64,000 nucleotides of DNA from Microbulbifer thermotolerans (GTDB lineage: Bacteria; Pseudomonadota; Gammaproteobacteria; Pseudomonadales; Cellvibrionaceae). Below the pieces are notes generated by a model that saw only the letters and a program-made list of their open reading frames with translations, did not search any database and had not been told where the DNA came from. Position numbers and translations under genes: made by a program. Location: NCBI RefSeq assembly GCF_900112305.1, contig NZ_FOKT01000005.1:124001-188000 (forward strand). The letters run 5' to 3'. The stretch's first letter is position 1, and each line of letters starts with the position of its first letter. Below are positions 41,344 through 49,796 of this stretch, one piece after another.

Positions 41344-41536
41344 GAGTCACTCCGGGAGCGCGGGGCTGTGTCCTTGAATAAAAATTTTCAGCGCCCCTGA
41401 TGAATTCGTATGGGCGCGCTGTTGATACCGGAGCGCTCAGGCAAGGAGGTATACATCTGGCCGCGGGGTTCCTTTTCCGCAGGGAGGCGAAATCATCGGA
41501 GGCTCCGTAATCAGAGAAAAATACCCTAAACGCAAG
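41344..41536. repeat. MITE fragments upstream of phoX
   Basis: The stretch 41391-41450 carries CCCCTGATGAATTCG and GGAGCGCTCAGGCAAGGAGG, related to the MITE left end and its GCGCTCAGGC motif. No intact element is present. Another fragment (CGAATCAATCTGCGG, GCGCGAATGAATCCAGGGGTTCC) is at 41675-41735. Confidence 0.4.
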
Positions 41537-41566
41537 TTGTGACATTTATGTAACGCAAGCTTCACA
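41537..41566 (+). promoter_or_regulatory. Three phased PHO-box-like half-sites between phoX and the TonB receptor
   Basis: TGTGAC (41538), TGTAAC (41549) and CTTCAC (41560) recur with an exact 11-bp period, the spacing of PhoB half-sites (consensus TGTCAT). Location between divergent phosphate-scavenging genes supports PhoB control, although each half-site departs from consensus. Confidence 0.5.
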
Positions 41567-41759
41567 CCGCGCCGTTAGTCTGCGCCCATTCCACAGCAAT
41601 CACCAATAAAGGAATCTCAGCTTCATTTCCCTCAGAGCCTTGTCGGGCAGCGGCGTAGCTCGGTGCCTCGAGCGCGAATCAATCTGCGGTTTTTGTAAGG
41701 CTCAGGCGCGAATGAATCCAGGGGTTCCCAAACGCCAACAATGGGGGAATGGGTATCTC

Positions 41760-44366
41760 ATGAATAGCAAAATAATTCACGCGCGTTTGATGAATGTGCC
41801 TTTGGCGGCCATTGCCGCGGCGATCATTTCCTTTAACGCCGTTGCCGAGCAGAACCAGACGCTCGAAACCGTTACGGTAACCGCCCAGGCCGCCAATGCC
41901 AGCAGCGATATTGAGCGCCAGCGCAACTCGAACAAGATGGTGGCGGTCCAGACCTCGGAAGCGATCGGCGAGTTGCCGGATGCCAATGTCACCGAGGCGC
42001 TCCAGCGTATGCCGGGCGTGTTTATCGTGCGCGATCAGGGCGAGGGGCGATTTGTCGGTGTGCGCGGTATCGATCCCAACCTGAACGCATCCACCATCAA
42101 CGGCGTAAGCCTACCGGCGCCGGAGACCGACAGCCGCGCGGTGGCCATGGACGTGATTCCATCCGACCTGCTTTCCAGCCTGGAAGTGTTTAAAACGCTC
42201 ACGCCGGATATGAGCGCCGACTCCATCGGCGGTGCCATTGAAATCAAAAGCCTGAGCGCGCTCGACCGCGATGGCCGCCACTTCAAGCTGAGCGTTGAAA
42301 ACAGCTACAGCGAATTGCAGGAGGAAAACAGCCCCAAGCTGGCGGGCACCTTCACCGATAGATTCGAGCTGGATGGCGGCCGCGAGTTGGGCGTCGCCAT
42401 CGTCGCCAGTCACCAGGCGCGCAATTTCGGCTCGGAAAATATTGAAACCGACGGCATCTGGGAAAAACTCACCGCGGTGGATGGCAGTGAAGCCTTCGGC
42501 GCGGTGGAAATCGAACAGCGGGATTACACCATTACCCGCGAGCGCACCGGGCTCGCCGCCAATTTCGACTTGCGCCTGTCCGAGAGCAGCCAGTTATACC
42601 TGCACACCCTCTACTCCGATTTTTCCGACGAAGAGGAGCGCCAGCGCAACTCCTGGAAACTGGATGAAGAAAATGACGATCCCGCCAGCATCAGTGCCAG
42701 CGGCGCGGTCTGGGAAGACGCCGCGTTGGAAAAATCCCTGAAGGATCGTCTCGAAGAGCAGGAAATTCTATCTGTGGTATTTGGCGGCGAGCACCAGCTA
42801 GACCAGTGGGGCATCGAATATGCCTTGGGCTACTCTCAGGCGGAGGAAGCCGAGCCGCACCGGCGCGATACGGACTTCGTTCAGGAAGGCCTACTGCTCG
42901 GTTACACCAGTGCCGGCGAAAAGCCGCAAATGGCGGTCGGCGCCGATGACTTGGAAGCGGCTCTGACCGCGGCCAATTACGCGCTGGATGAATTGGTGAT
43001 CGAGGACAACTTTACCGAAGATGAGGAAATCAGCTTCCGCCTCGATTTCAGCCGTGAGATCCAGCTGGCGGGTAAGCCTTCGGAACTGAAGTTCGGCCTG
43101 CACGAGCGCCGCCGTGAAAAATCCGGCGACCTGAACGCCACCGTCTACGACGGCTTCGGCGCCGATTACACACTGGCCGACTTTGCAATGGGACAGGTCG
43201 ACTATGATCTCGCCGCCTTCGGCCCCGGTATCAACAAGGGGGCGCTGAACCGTTTTATCGATGCCAACCTGTCCAGCTTCGAAGTGGACGAAGCCGAAAC
43301 CGCCCTCGGTTCCGCCCGCGACTATGTGATGAGCGAAGACATCTCCGCCGTCTACGTGATGAACACCATCGAGCTGGAGCGGGCGCAGCTGGTCTACGGT
43401 GTGCGCTATGAAGCGACGGATTTTAGCGCCGATGGTTACCGGGTGATTGAGTCAGAGGAGGCGGTGCCCGGTGCCGAAGAGGTGGCCGAGGATGTCTACG
43501 TCAGTCCTGTGCACTATCAACGCGATTACAGCAATCTCTTCCCGAGCGTCAATTTAAAGTACGATTTCAGTGACAACATCGTACTGCGCGCGGCTTACAC
43601 AGAGTCACTTTCCCGCCCTTCTTTCGGTTATCTGAACCCATCACCGGCAGCGGTTGAGTACGATGAGGGCGAGCTGGAGGTCGAAGCGGGCAACCCGGCG
43701 CTGGACCCCTACGAAGCGCGCAATCTGGACTTTTCCGCCGAGTACTACGCCGACAGATTGGGTATGTTTTCGGTGAGCTTTTTCCATAAGCGCATCGACA
43801 ACTTTATCGTGGTCGCGGATGTGGCGGGCGTGGTGGATGTTGCCGACTATGTGGGCAGCCTGCCGGTGGACGATGCGGAAATTCTGCAACCGGTCAACGG
43901 CGACACCGCCACCCTCACCGGTGCCGAACTGGCCTGGACCCAGGGCTTCGACAATGGCCTGCTGCTGCGCGCCAACGCCACCTTTACCGATTCCGAGGCC
44001 AGCCTGGGGCTGGGGCCGGACGCGGAGCGCAGCGACGATATCTCGCTGCCGAATCAGGCGGATTTAGTGGGCAATTTCATCATCGGCTACGAGCGCGACG
44101 CTTTCAGCCTGCGTCTGTCCACTACTTTCCGGGGAGAGCGGCTGTTGGAAGTCAATATGGAAGACGCGGGCGGCGACCGCTACGAGGACGACCATATGCA
44201 GGTGGACCTGTCGGCCAAGTACCGGTTCGAAAACGGCCTGCAGCTCACCTTCAGCGGCGTAAACCTGACCGACGAGCCTTTATTCGTGCACAACGCCGGC
44301 TACAACGGCCAGTACGAAGAATACGGCCCCACTTATGTGCTGGGACTGACCTACAGTACCTTCTGA
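41760..44366 (+). CDS. TonB-dependent receptor next to phytase
   Basis: An 868-residue outer-membrane receptor with signal peptide (NVPLAAIAAAIISFNAVAEQ), TonB-box-like ETVTVTAQ, plug domain (EAIGELPDANVTEALQRMPGVFIVRDQGEGRFVGVRGIDPNLN, SRAVAMDVIPSDLLSSLEVFKTLTPDMSADSIGGAIEIKS) and a 22-strand barrel ending ...YGPTYVLGLTYSTF (terminal F). The plug resembles TIGR01782-type receptors. It is 94 bp upstream of a phytase on the same strand, so phytate or inositol-phosphate uptake is inferred, not shown. The start is ATG 41760 after GGGGGAATGGG. Confidence 0.85.
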   Translation: MNSKIIHARLMNVPLAAIAAAIISFNAVAEQNQTLETVTVTAQAANASSDIERQRNSNKMVAVQTSEAIGELPDANVTEALQRMPGVFIVRDQGEGRFVGVRGIDPNLNASTINGVSLPAPETDSRAVAMDVIPSDLLSSLEVFKTLTPDMSADSIGGAIEIKSLSALDRDGRHFKLSVENSYSELQEENSPKLAGTFTDRFELDGGRELGVAIVASHQARNFGSENIETDGIWEKLTAVDGSEAFGAVEIEQRDYTITRERTGLAANFDLRLSESSQLYLHTLYSDFSDEEERQRNSWKLDEENDDPASISASGAVWEDAALEKSLKDRLEEQEILSVVFGGEHQLDQWGIEYALGYSQAEEAEPHRRDTDFVQEGLLLGYTSAGEKPQMAVGADDLEAALTAANYALDELVIEDNFTEDEEISFRLDFSREIQLAGKPSELKFGLHERRREKSGDLNATVYDGFGADYTLADFAMGQVDYDLAAFGPGINKGALNRFIDANLSSFEVDEAETALGSARDYVMSEDISAVYVMNTIELERAQLVYGVRYEATDFSADGYRVIESEEAVPGAEEVAEDVYVSPVHYQRDYSNLFPSVNLKYDFSDNIVLRAAYTESLSRPSFGYLNPSPAAVEYDEGELEVEAGNPALDPYEARNLDFSAEYYADRLGMFSVSFFHKRIDNFIVVADVAGVVDVADYVGSLPVDDAEILQPVNGDTATLTGAELAWTQGFDNGLLLRANATFTDSEASLGLGPDAERSDDISLPNQADLVGNFIIGYERDAFSLRLSTTFRGERLLEVNMEDAGGDRYEDDHMQVDLSAKYRFENGLQLTFSGVNLTDEPLFVHNAGYNGQYEEYGPTYVLGLTYSTF

Positions 44367-44460
44367 TTGCTGAAAGTCCCTTTTGCTGGATTTGGGTGGA
44401 AATGTGCCCCCCTGGCATTTGCTCCGGCCATGCTGTTGGATTTAACAAGCAGTGGAAAAA

Positions 44461-46395
44461 ATGACGCGAAAAAAAATTCTCAAACTGTGTATTGTCGCGG
44501 CTCTTTTGGACTTTCTTATTGGGTGCGGAAAAACGACAGAGGTAACAACAAAGCACGTTGGAATATTGAAAGATCCGCAAACACTGTTGCTGCAGGATGT
44601 TGCCTCCAGCCAACTGGCGCCGCTGTCGTTGGGGGAAGCAAATTATCTGTTGCTGGCCAGCGAAACCCGCGGACTGGTGCTGATTGGGGAAGACGGCAGC
44701 GAGATCGCTGCGCTGGATGGCGGTAGTGTGGAACGCTTTGCGTTGCAGGCGCGCGGCGGGGGCCACTGGTTGGTGGCGGCCTACGACGAGGACAGCGGCA
44801 AGATCCAGCTGCGCGGGCTGGAGCCCGACGCCCAGGGCCGGCCCCGTTTTCAGTTTCTCGGGGATATGGCTGTGGACGCGCCCCAGGCCGCGCTCTGCTT
44901 TTCCCGCCAGAAGGATCGCATCCATCTGTTTGCCATCGATGAAAGCGGCCTCGGCCGAGAGTATTTGCTTCTTCCGCGGGCGTCGTCCTGGGGGTTCAGT
45001 GAAGTGCGCCCTTTGTATTTCGGCGAACAGGTCAGCAGCTGCGCGGTGGATAACGCTCGAGGGAAGCTGCTGGTGGCGCAGCCGCCGCTGGGGATCTGGC
45101 GGCTGAATGCCGACGCGGAGCGGGATGAGGCGCGGGAAGTTTTCGTCGCCCCCGACCGGCAGGGCACGGACTTTGGCGGCCTGTGGGTCGACGCTGCCGC
45201 CGGCCATCTATGGGTGGCGGCGGAAAGCGGCGTGTGGGCATACGATTTGAGAAGGCCTCTTTCCGAGCCGCTTTTTTCCCGGTCCCTGGATGGTGTGGCG
45301 CCGGTATCCGTGGCGGTGGCCGGCGGCAAACTGCTGGCGCAGGAAGAAGAGAGCAACGCGGTGTTGCGCTTTGCCGTGCCGCTGCCGGAACCGGTGGCGG
45401 AAATCCAGGCGTTCCGCGGCGCGGTTTCGATGCCACACGTGGCCGCCCGCGCGCAGACAGCGCCGGTCGCCTCCGGTGGCGATGCCGCCGACGATCCCGC
45501 CATCTGGGTCAATCCGCGCAACACCGAAGAGAGTCGTATCCTCGGCACCGATAAAAAGCGCGGCCTCAATGTGTACGATTTAAACGGGAAGCTGCTGCAA
45601 GCCCTGCCGGTGGGGCGGGTTAACAATGTGGATTTGCGCCCGCTGGATCACGCCCGTTTTGCCGCCCTGGCCGCTGCCTCCAACCGTACCACGCCGGGGG
45701 TCAGTCTGTTCGGTATTACCGCGGATGGCGAGGTGGAAAGCCTGGGACTGCGGGAGATGGATCTCGCCGATCCCTACGGCTTGTGCCTCTCCCGCAAAGA
45801 CGGGGGCCTGTATGTCTGGATGTCCGACAAGCAGGGCGATCTGCATCTGGCGGAAATTCGCCTGGGGGAAAACCCGCTGCAGTGGCAGCTGCTCCCCCGC
45901 GCAAGGTTACCCCTGGCGGGGCTGGTGGAAGGCTGTGTGGCGGACGATGAGCGCGGGCAGTTGTTTTACGCCGAGGAAGATCGCGGAATCTGGCGTCTGG
46001 ATATCGACGCCTTTGTCGCCGGCGAAGGCCAGCCGCAACTGGTGGCGAGGGTGGACGGCGACAAACTGGTGGATGACATCGAAGGTATGGCGCTTTACCT
46101 CAACGGCGACAGCAGCTATTTGGTGGTCTCCAGTCAGGGCAACAACAGCTATGCCCTTTTCAGTCGCGACGGCAGCGAGTTCGTCGGGCGTTTCCGTGTT
46201 GATATCAACCCGGAGCTGGGGATTGACGGCGTCTCCGAGACCGACGGTCTGGAAGTGACCAGCGCCGCGCTGGGCGCGGATTATCCACAGGGGGTGCTGG
46301 TCGTACAGGACGGGCGCAACCGCTTGCCCAGCGCGGCGCAGAATTTTAAGTTGATTTCCTGGACGGAAATCGCTGACGCGCTGGCGCTGCAGTGA
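44461..46395 (+). CDS. Two-domain beta-propeller phytase lipoprotein
   Basis: A 644-residue phytase that releases phosphate from phytate. A lipobox (LLDFLIGCGKTT, Cys about 21) suggests outer-membrane attachment. The second half is a canonical calcium-dependent propeller: DAADDPAIWVNPRNTEESRILGTDKKRGLNVYDLNG, GRVNNVDLRPLDH, VEGCVADDERGQLFYAEEDRGIWRLD and GIDGVSETDGLEV. The first half (residues about 35-330) is a diverged propeller lacking DDPAIW, typical of two-domain phytases in which the N-terminal domain boosts activity. Start is ATG 44461; GTG 44452 is possible. It is probably co-transcribed with the receptor. Confidence 0.88.
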   Translation: MTRKKILKLCIVAALLDFLIGCGKTTEVTTKHVGILKDPQTLLLQDVASSQLAPLSLGEANYLLLASETRGLVLIGEDGSEIAALDGGSVERFALQARGGGHWLVAAYDEDSGKIQLRGLEPDAQGRPRFQFLGDMAVDAPQAALCFSRQKDRIHLFAIDESGLGREYLLLPRASSWGFSEVRPLYFGEQVSSCAVDNARGKLLVAQPPLGIWRLNADAERDEAREVFVAPDRQGTDFGGLWVDAAAGHLWVAAESGVWAYDLRRPLSEPLFSRSLDGVAPVSVAVAGGKLLAQEEESNAVLRFAVPLPEPVAEIQAFRGAVSMPHVAARAQTAPVASGGDAADDPAIWVNPRNTEESRILGTDKKRGLNVYDLNGKLLQALPVGRVNNVDLRPLDHARFAALAAASNRTTPGVSLFGITADGEVESLGLREMDLADPYGLCLSRKDGGLYVWMSDKQGDLHLAEIRLGENPLQWQLLPRARLPLAGLVEGCVADDERGQLFYAEEDRGIWRLDIDAFVAGEGQPQLVARVDGDKLVDDIEGMALYLNGDSSYLVVSSQGNNSYALFSRDGSEFVGRFRVDINPELGIDGVSETDGLEVTSAALGADYPQGVLVVQDGRNRLPSAAQNFKLISWTEIADALALQ

Positions 46396-46397
46396 CG

Positions 46398-47264
46398 CTA
46401 TTCCAACAGTGACAGAAAGGCATTCAGGGTGGTGTCGCGGCGCCTGCCCGGCGGCACCAGCCAGGACAGTTCGCGCTCCAGTTGCAGGGGTGTCGCCAGT
46501 TCGACAAATTGACCGGCGGCCACTTCATCGGCGATGGAGAGGGCGGATAGGCAGCCCACACCCAGCCCGGCGAGCACCGACTGCTTGATCGCCTCCTGGC
46601 GCGGCAGTGAAAAGGCGATGGTGGGGGTGATGCGGGCCGCGCGCATGGCGGCGTCGAATACCGAGCGGGTGCCGGAGCCGGGTTCGCGCACTATCCAGCG
46701 CTGTTGTCCCAGATCTGTGCGCTCGATTCTGCCGCTGCCGGCCAGTGGATGGTCGGCGGCGCAGAAAACACTCAACGTGTCCTTCCGCCACGAGTGCACT
46801 TCCAGCGCCGTGTGTCCTGCCGGCCCCTCGATAATCCCCAGGCGGGCGCGCCCCTTTTCCAGCAATTCGATGACTGCCTCACTGTTGCCGATAGTTACCC
46901 GCGGTTCTACCTGTGGGTGGCGTCGGCAGAACGCGGCCAGCAGGTGTGGCAGAAGATAACAGCCTATGGTGACGCTGGCGGCCACGTGAAAGTCCCCGCG
47001 GACCTGGTCGCCGCAGGGGTCTTCCAGCGTATCTACCAGAGACAGTATCTCCCGTACCCGCGGCAGTATCCGCTGGGTGGAGTCGCTCGGTTCCAGGTTG
47101 CGGCCCACCCGGTGAAACAGTGAGTAGCCCAGTGCGCGCTCGAGTTCGCGGATTGCCTGGCTGGCGGCGGATTGGCTGATCGCCTGTTCATCCGCCGCCT
47201 CGGTGAGCCGCCCGAGACGGCAGGTGGCCTCCAGAAGGCGAAGCTGACGTAGATTTAAATTCAT
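46398..47264 (-). CDS. LysR-family regulator divergent from yeiH-like gene
   Basis: A 288-residue regulator with the LysR winged helix-turn-helix at residues 1-60 (LRQLRLLEATCRLGRLTEAADEQAISQSAASQAIRELERALGYSLFHRVGRNLEPSD) and a periplasmic-binding-like effector domain (GCYLLPHLLAAFCRRHPQVEPRVTIGNSEAVIELL, GTRSVFDAAMRAARI, KQSVLAGLGVGCLSAL). It is divergent from the YeiH-like transporter, an arrangement also seen for YeiE and YeiH, so it probably activates that gene in response to an anion ligand. Its stop is convergent with the phytase, 3 bp apart. Confidence 0.88.
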   Translation of the reverse strand: MNLNLRQLRLLEATCRLGRLTEAADEQAISQSAASQAIRELERALGYSLFHRVGRNLEPSDSTQRILPRVREILSLVDTLEDPCGDQVRGDFHVAASVTIGCYLLPHLLAAFCRRHPQVEPRVTIGNSEAVIELLEKGRARLGIIEGPAGHTALEVHSWRKDTLSVFCAADHPLAGSGRIERTDLGQQRWIVREPGSGTRSVFDAAMRAARITPTIAFSLPRQEAIKQSVLAGLGVGCLSALSIADEVAAGQFVELATPLQLERELSWLVPPGRRRDTTLNAFLSLLE

Positions 47265-47276
47265 AAGTAATACTTA
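47264..47276 (+). promoter_or_regulatory. LysR-type dyad at the regulator start
   Basis: TAAGT-AAT-ACTTA is a perfect 5-bp inverted repeat with a T-N11-A outline, next to the lysR ATG. It is a plausible autoregulatory and divergent-promoter site. Confidence 0.5.
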
Positions 47277-47357
47277 ATTTTTACATTAATAATATCCATT
47301 TTAGTTAAGTGTATGTGGCGGATAAAGTCACCTCGGAAATACGAGGGAGCTTCTGTC

Positions 47358-48329
47358 ATGTGGATACATTTACTGCTGATCACCGGGAGTGCCGTGGCGC
47401 TGGCTCAGGTACCGCAGATTGCCGGGCTCGGTCTGTCGGCATTGCCGCTGGCAATCCTGCTGGGGATGCTGTACGGCAATCTCTACCCGACAAAAGGCAA
47501 CGATGAAGGCGCGGTGAACTGGTGCCAGCGGCGCGCCCTGCGCCTCGGCATTGTGCTCTTCGGGTTCAATCTGAGTCTGCAGCAGGTGGCGGCACTGGGG
47601 TGGCAGTTAGTGCTGGTGGATACACTGGTGATCTGTGTTGTGCTCGCGGTGGGCATTGGGGTCGGTATGCGCCTGCTGGGGTTGTCGCGGGAGCTGGCGG
47701 TGCTCACTTCGGTGGGTAGTGCGGTCTGCGGCGCGGCGGCCATCGCCGCCGCCGAGCCGGTGGCCCGTGCACGGGAGCAAGACGTGGCGGTGGCGGTGGC
47801 AACCGTGGTGTTGTTCGGCACGCTGGCAACCTTTTGCTATCCGCTGATCTATTCACTGTGCGGCTGGGAGGAGTCGGTCTTCGGCATTTATATCGGCAGC
47901 ACGGTGCACGAGGTGGCGCAGGCGGTGGCTGCGGGCCAGTCCATCGGCGCCGATGCCATGCAGAGTGCCCTGGTGGCGAAGTTGGTACGGGTGATGCTGC
48001 TGGCTCCGGTAGTGGTGTTTCTCGGCAGTGTACTGTTTCGCGCACGGGGCGGTGAACGGCGCGGGGCGCCAGCGCCCCTGCCCGGGTTTGTGTTCGGCTT
48101 CGCGTTGGCGGTGGGACTCAACAGTGTGCTGGTGCTGCCCCAGGCGCTGCAGACAGTTTTGCAGTTGGCTTCTCAGGGATTGCTGGCGCTGGGGATGGCG
48201 GCGCTGGGCGTCAAAGCGCGCTGGCGCAGTATCCGCAGCGCTGGTGCGCGCCCGCTGCTGCTGTCGTCGCTGCTGTTTCTGCTGCTGCTCGGGGGCGGGT
48301 TTGTCTTGAATGCTTACTTCTACCGTTGA
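47358..48329 (+). CDS. yeiH: YeiH-family putative sulfate exporter (UPF0324)
   Basis: A 323-residue membrane protein with 9-10 helices. Family marks are GLSALPLAILLGMLYGNLYP, LRLGIVLFGFNLSLQQVAALG, LTSVGSAVCGAAAIAAAEPV, SVFGIYIGSTVHEVAQAVAAGQSIG and VAKLVRVMLLAPVVV. Relatives are annotated as putative sulfate or sulfonate exporters but the substrate is rarely proven. Start ATG 47358 follows GAGGGAG. It is divergent from the LysR gene; its 3' end is 4 bp from the convergent barrel gene. Confidence 0.88.
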   Translation: MWIHLLLITGSAVALAQVPQIAGLGLSALPLAILLGMLYGNLYPTKGNDEGAVNWCQRRALRLGIVLFGFNLSLQQVAALGWQLVLVDTLVICVVLAVGIGVGMRLLGLSRELAVLTSVGSAVCGAAAIAAAEPVARAREQDVAVAVATVVLFGTLATFCYPLIYSLCGWEESVFGIYIGSTVHEVAQAVAAGQSIGADAMQSALVAKLVRVMLLAPVVVFLGSVLFRARGGERRGAPAPLPGFVFGFALAVGLNSVLVLPQALQTVLQLASQGLLALGMAALGVKARWRSIRSAGARPLLLSSLLFLLLLGGGFVLNAYFYR

Positions 48330-48333
48330 GCAT

Positions 48334-49044
48334 TCAGAAGTGCATACTCCAGCCGAGGGTGGCGCTTTGTGCATCGAAGTCGCTGCGGAAACTGTCGCTG
48401 CCGACTTCGGTAAAGGATTCCCACTCGGCGCGCAGCGTCCATTTGTTACGGTAGCGGTAGTCGATGCCGAACCCATATCCCCAGTGAAAGCCGTTGTCGC
48501 TGTCGTAGGCTTTGCCGCTGACTTCCTCCAGCCGCGTCTCCACTTCGTCCTCTGCGACCGGGTAGGCGAATAACAGCTGCCCGGACTGGCGTTCCGATAG
48601 CTCGGCGCTCCACAGGCCGCCGCCCAGTTTGCCGAACAGACTGAGCCCCTCGAACAGGGGGCAGTGACCGACGATAAAGGCGTTGAGCAGGTGGGTTTTG
48701 ATCCTGTCTTCAAACTGTAGGAACTCGCCGTTGGTGGCATCGATGCGGAAGTCCAGGTCGGCTTTTGCCAGCTGCTGGTAGCTGGCTTCCACCGCCATAT
48801 ATGGGGTCCAGCGCCAGCCGGTATAGATTTTCCAGCTGTCGCCCTTCTCACCGCAGGCGCTGGCGCTGGCAGTCTGCCCGGAAGAGTTCAGGTTTCGTAC
48901 AAATACTGCGGCGCCGTTGCAGAAACCTTGCAATTCCGTATTGCCGTAGCCGATACCGCCGTATTTATGGGAGTAGAAATCGGCCTGTGTTTGGGCACAG
49001 GCGACTAGGAAAAATACCGCTAGCAGAACGTTTGGCCGCTTCAT
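48334..49044 (-). CDS. OmpA-like outer-membrane beta-barrel protein
   Basis: A 236-residue protein with a signal peptide (PNVLLAVFFLVACAQTQA) and a small beta-barrel. Alternating aromatic strands are visible (KIYTGWRWTPYMAVEASYQQLAK, SLFGKLGGGLWSAEL, FHWGYGFGIDYRYRNKWTLRAEWESF) and it ends with ATLGWSMHF, a terminal aromatic as in BAM substrates. An ACAQ lipobox-like run might make it a lipoprotein. It lacks the C-terminal OmpA peptidoglycan domain. Function unknown. Confidence 0.75.
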   Translation of the reverse strand: MKRPNVLLAVFFLVACAQTQADFYSHKYGGIGYGNTELQGFCNGAAVFVRNLNSSGQTASASACGEKGDSWKIYTGWRWTPYMAVEASYQQLAKADLDFRIDATNGEFLQFEDRIKTHLLNAFIVGHCPLFEGLSLFGKLGGGLWSAELSERQSGQLLFAYPVAEDEVETRLEEVSGKAYDSDNGFHWGYGFGIDYRYRNKWTLRAEWESFTEVGSDSFRSDFDAQSATLGWSMHF

Positions 49045-49142
49045 GGCGTTACCTGCTTTTGGGTTTTAGACGGGATTTTTACTGCATTTCCAGTGGTTGA
49101 TGAAGTTTTGCCGGAGCGATTGTGTACAGTTGCTGCGGATCA

Positions 49143-49796
49143 TTAAATATCGAGTTCGGCCCGCAGCTCTGCGAGCTTCTTCGCATTTTCTTCCTTGGAT
49201 AGGGGTTTCCCGGGTTTTTCTTCCAGTTGTAGCTGTTCGGGCACCGGCAGCTTTTCGCCCTCCAGTACCCGCGCGCAGAGCTTGCGGTAGTGCTCGGCAA
49301 ATACCGGATAGGCGATCGACTCCGAATTGCTGGCGAGAAAAAACCAGCCGGTCTCGCGCCCGGCGTGGTAGACCGCCGGGTGGCTCCAGTTGTAGTTGGC
49401 CCTGGGGCTGGGTGCGTTACAGGCTTCGCGATAGGCGGCGCGGGCGTCGGGCAGGCCGTTTTCTCCGGCGGCGCACAGAGTGAGCATCTTGTGCACTGTA
49501 GGCAGGTATTCGCTCTGCAGTATCGCGCGCTTGGCACCGGCCATGATTTCCTGCGGGCTGAAGGCGGCCAGTGCTTCCAGCCACAGGCGTTTGGCGTGGT
49601 GCAGGGTTTCGGTGTCCGGGAAGGCGGCGCTGAACTGGTTGTGGTAGTTCAGCTTGAAGAGCGCGAAGACTTCGTTGATGGCGCGCTTCATCTCGTTCAG
49701 TTCGGGACTACCAGTCTGTGTCTGTGAGTATGTCGCCGATTGACCGGTCGCGGGTGCGTTGGTTGGTCGGGCGGGTGGTGTCTTGTGGCTTGCCAT
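49143..49796 (-). CDS. Replication protein P-like (helicase-loader type) protein
   Basis: A 217-residue protein resembling phage lambda P-type replication proteins: NEMKRAINEVFALFKLNYHNQFSAAFPD, TETLHHAKRLWLEALAAFSPQEIMAGAKRAILQSEYLPTVHKML, then AYREACNAPSPRANYNWSHPAVYHAGRETGWF and EHYRKLCARVL. Lambda P recruits the DnaB helicase. The start at 49796 has AGGA upstream but overlaps the DnaT-like gene by 89 bp; the Met at 49691 would avoid overlap. It pairs with the DnaT-like gene, suggesting a primosome-type module. Confidence 0.7.
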   Translation of the reverse strand: MASHKTPPARPTNAPATGQSATYSQTQTGSPELNEMKRAINEVFALFKLNYHNQFSAAFPDTETLHHAKRLWLEALAAFSPQEIMAGAKRAILQSEYLPTVHKMLTLCAAGENGLPDARAAYREACNAPSPRANYNWSHPAVYHAGRETGWFFLASNSESIAYPVFAEHYRKLCARVLEGEKLPVPEQLQLEEKPGKPLSKEENAKKLAELRAELDI

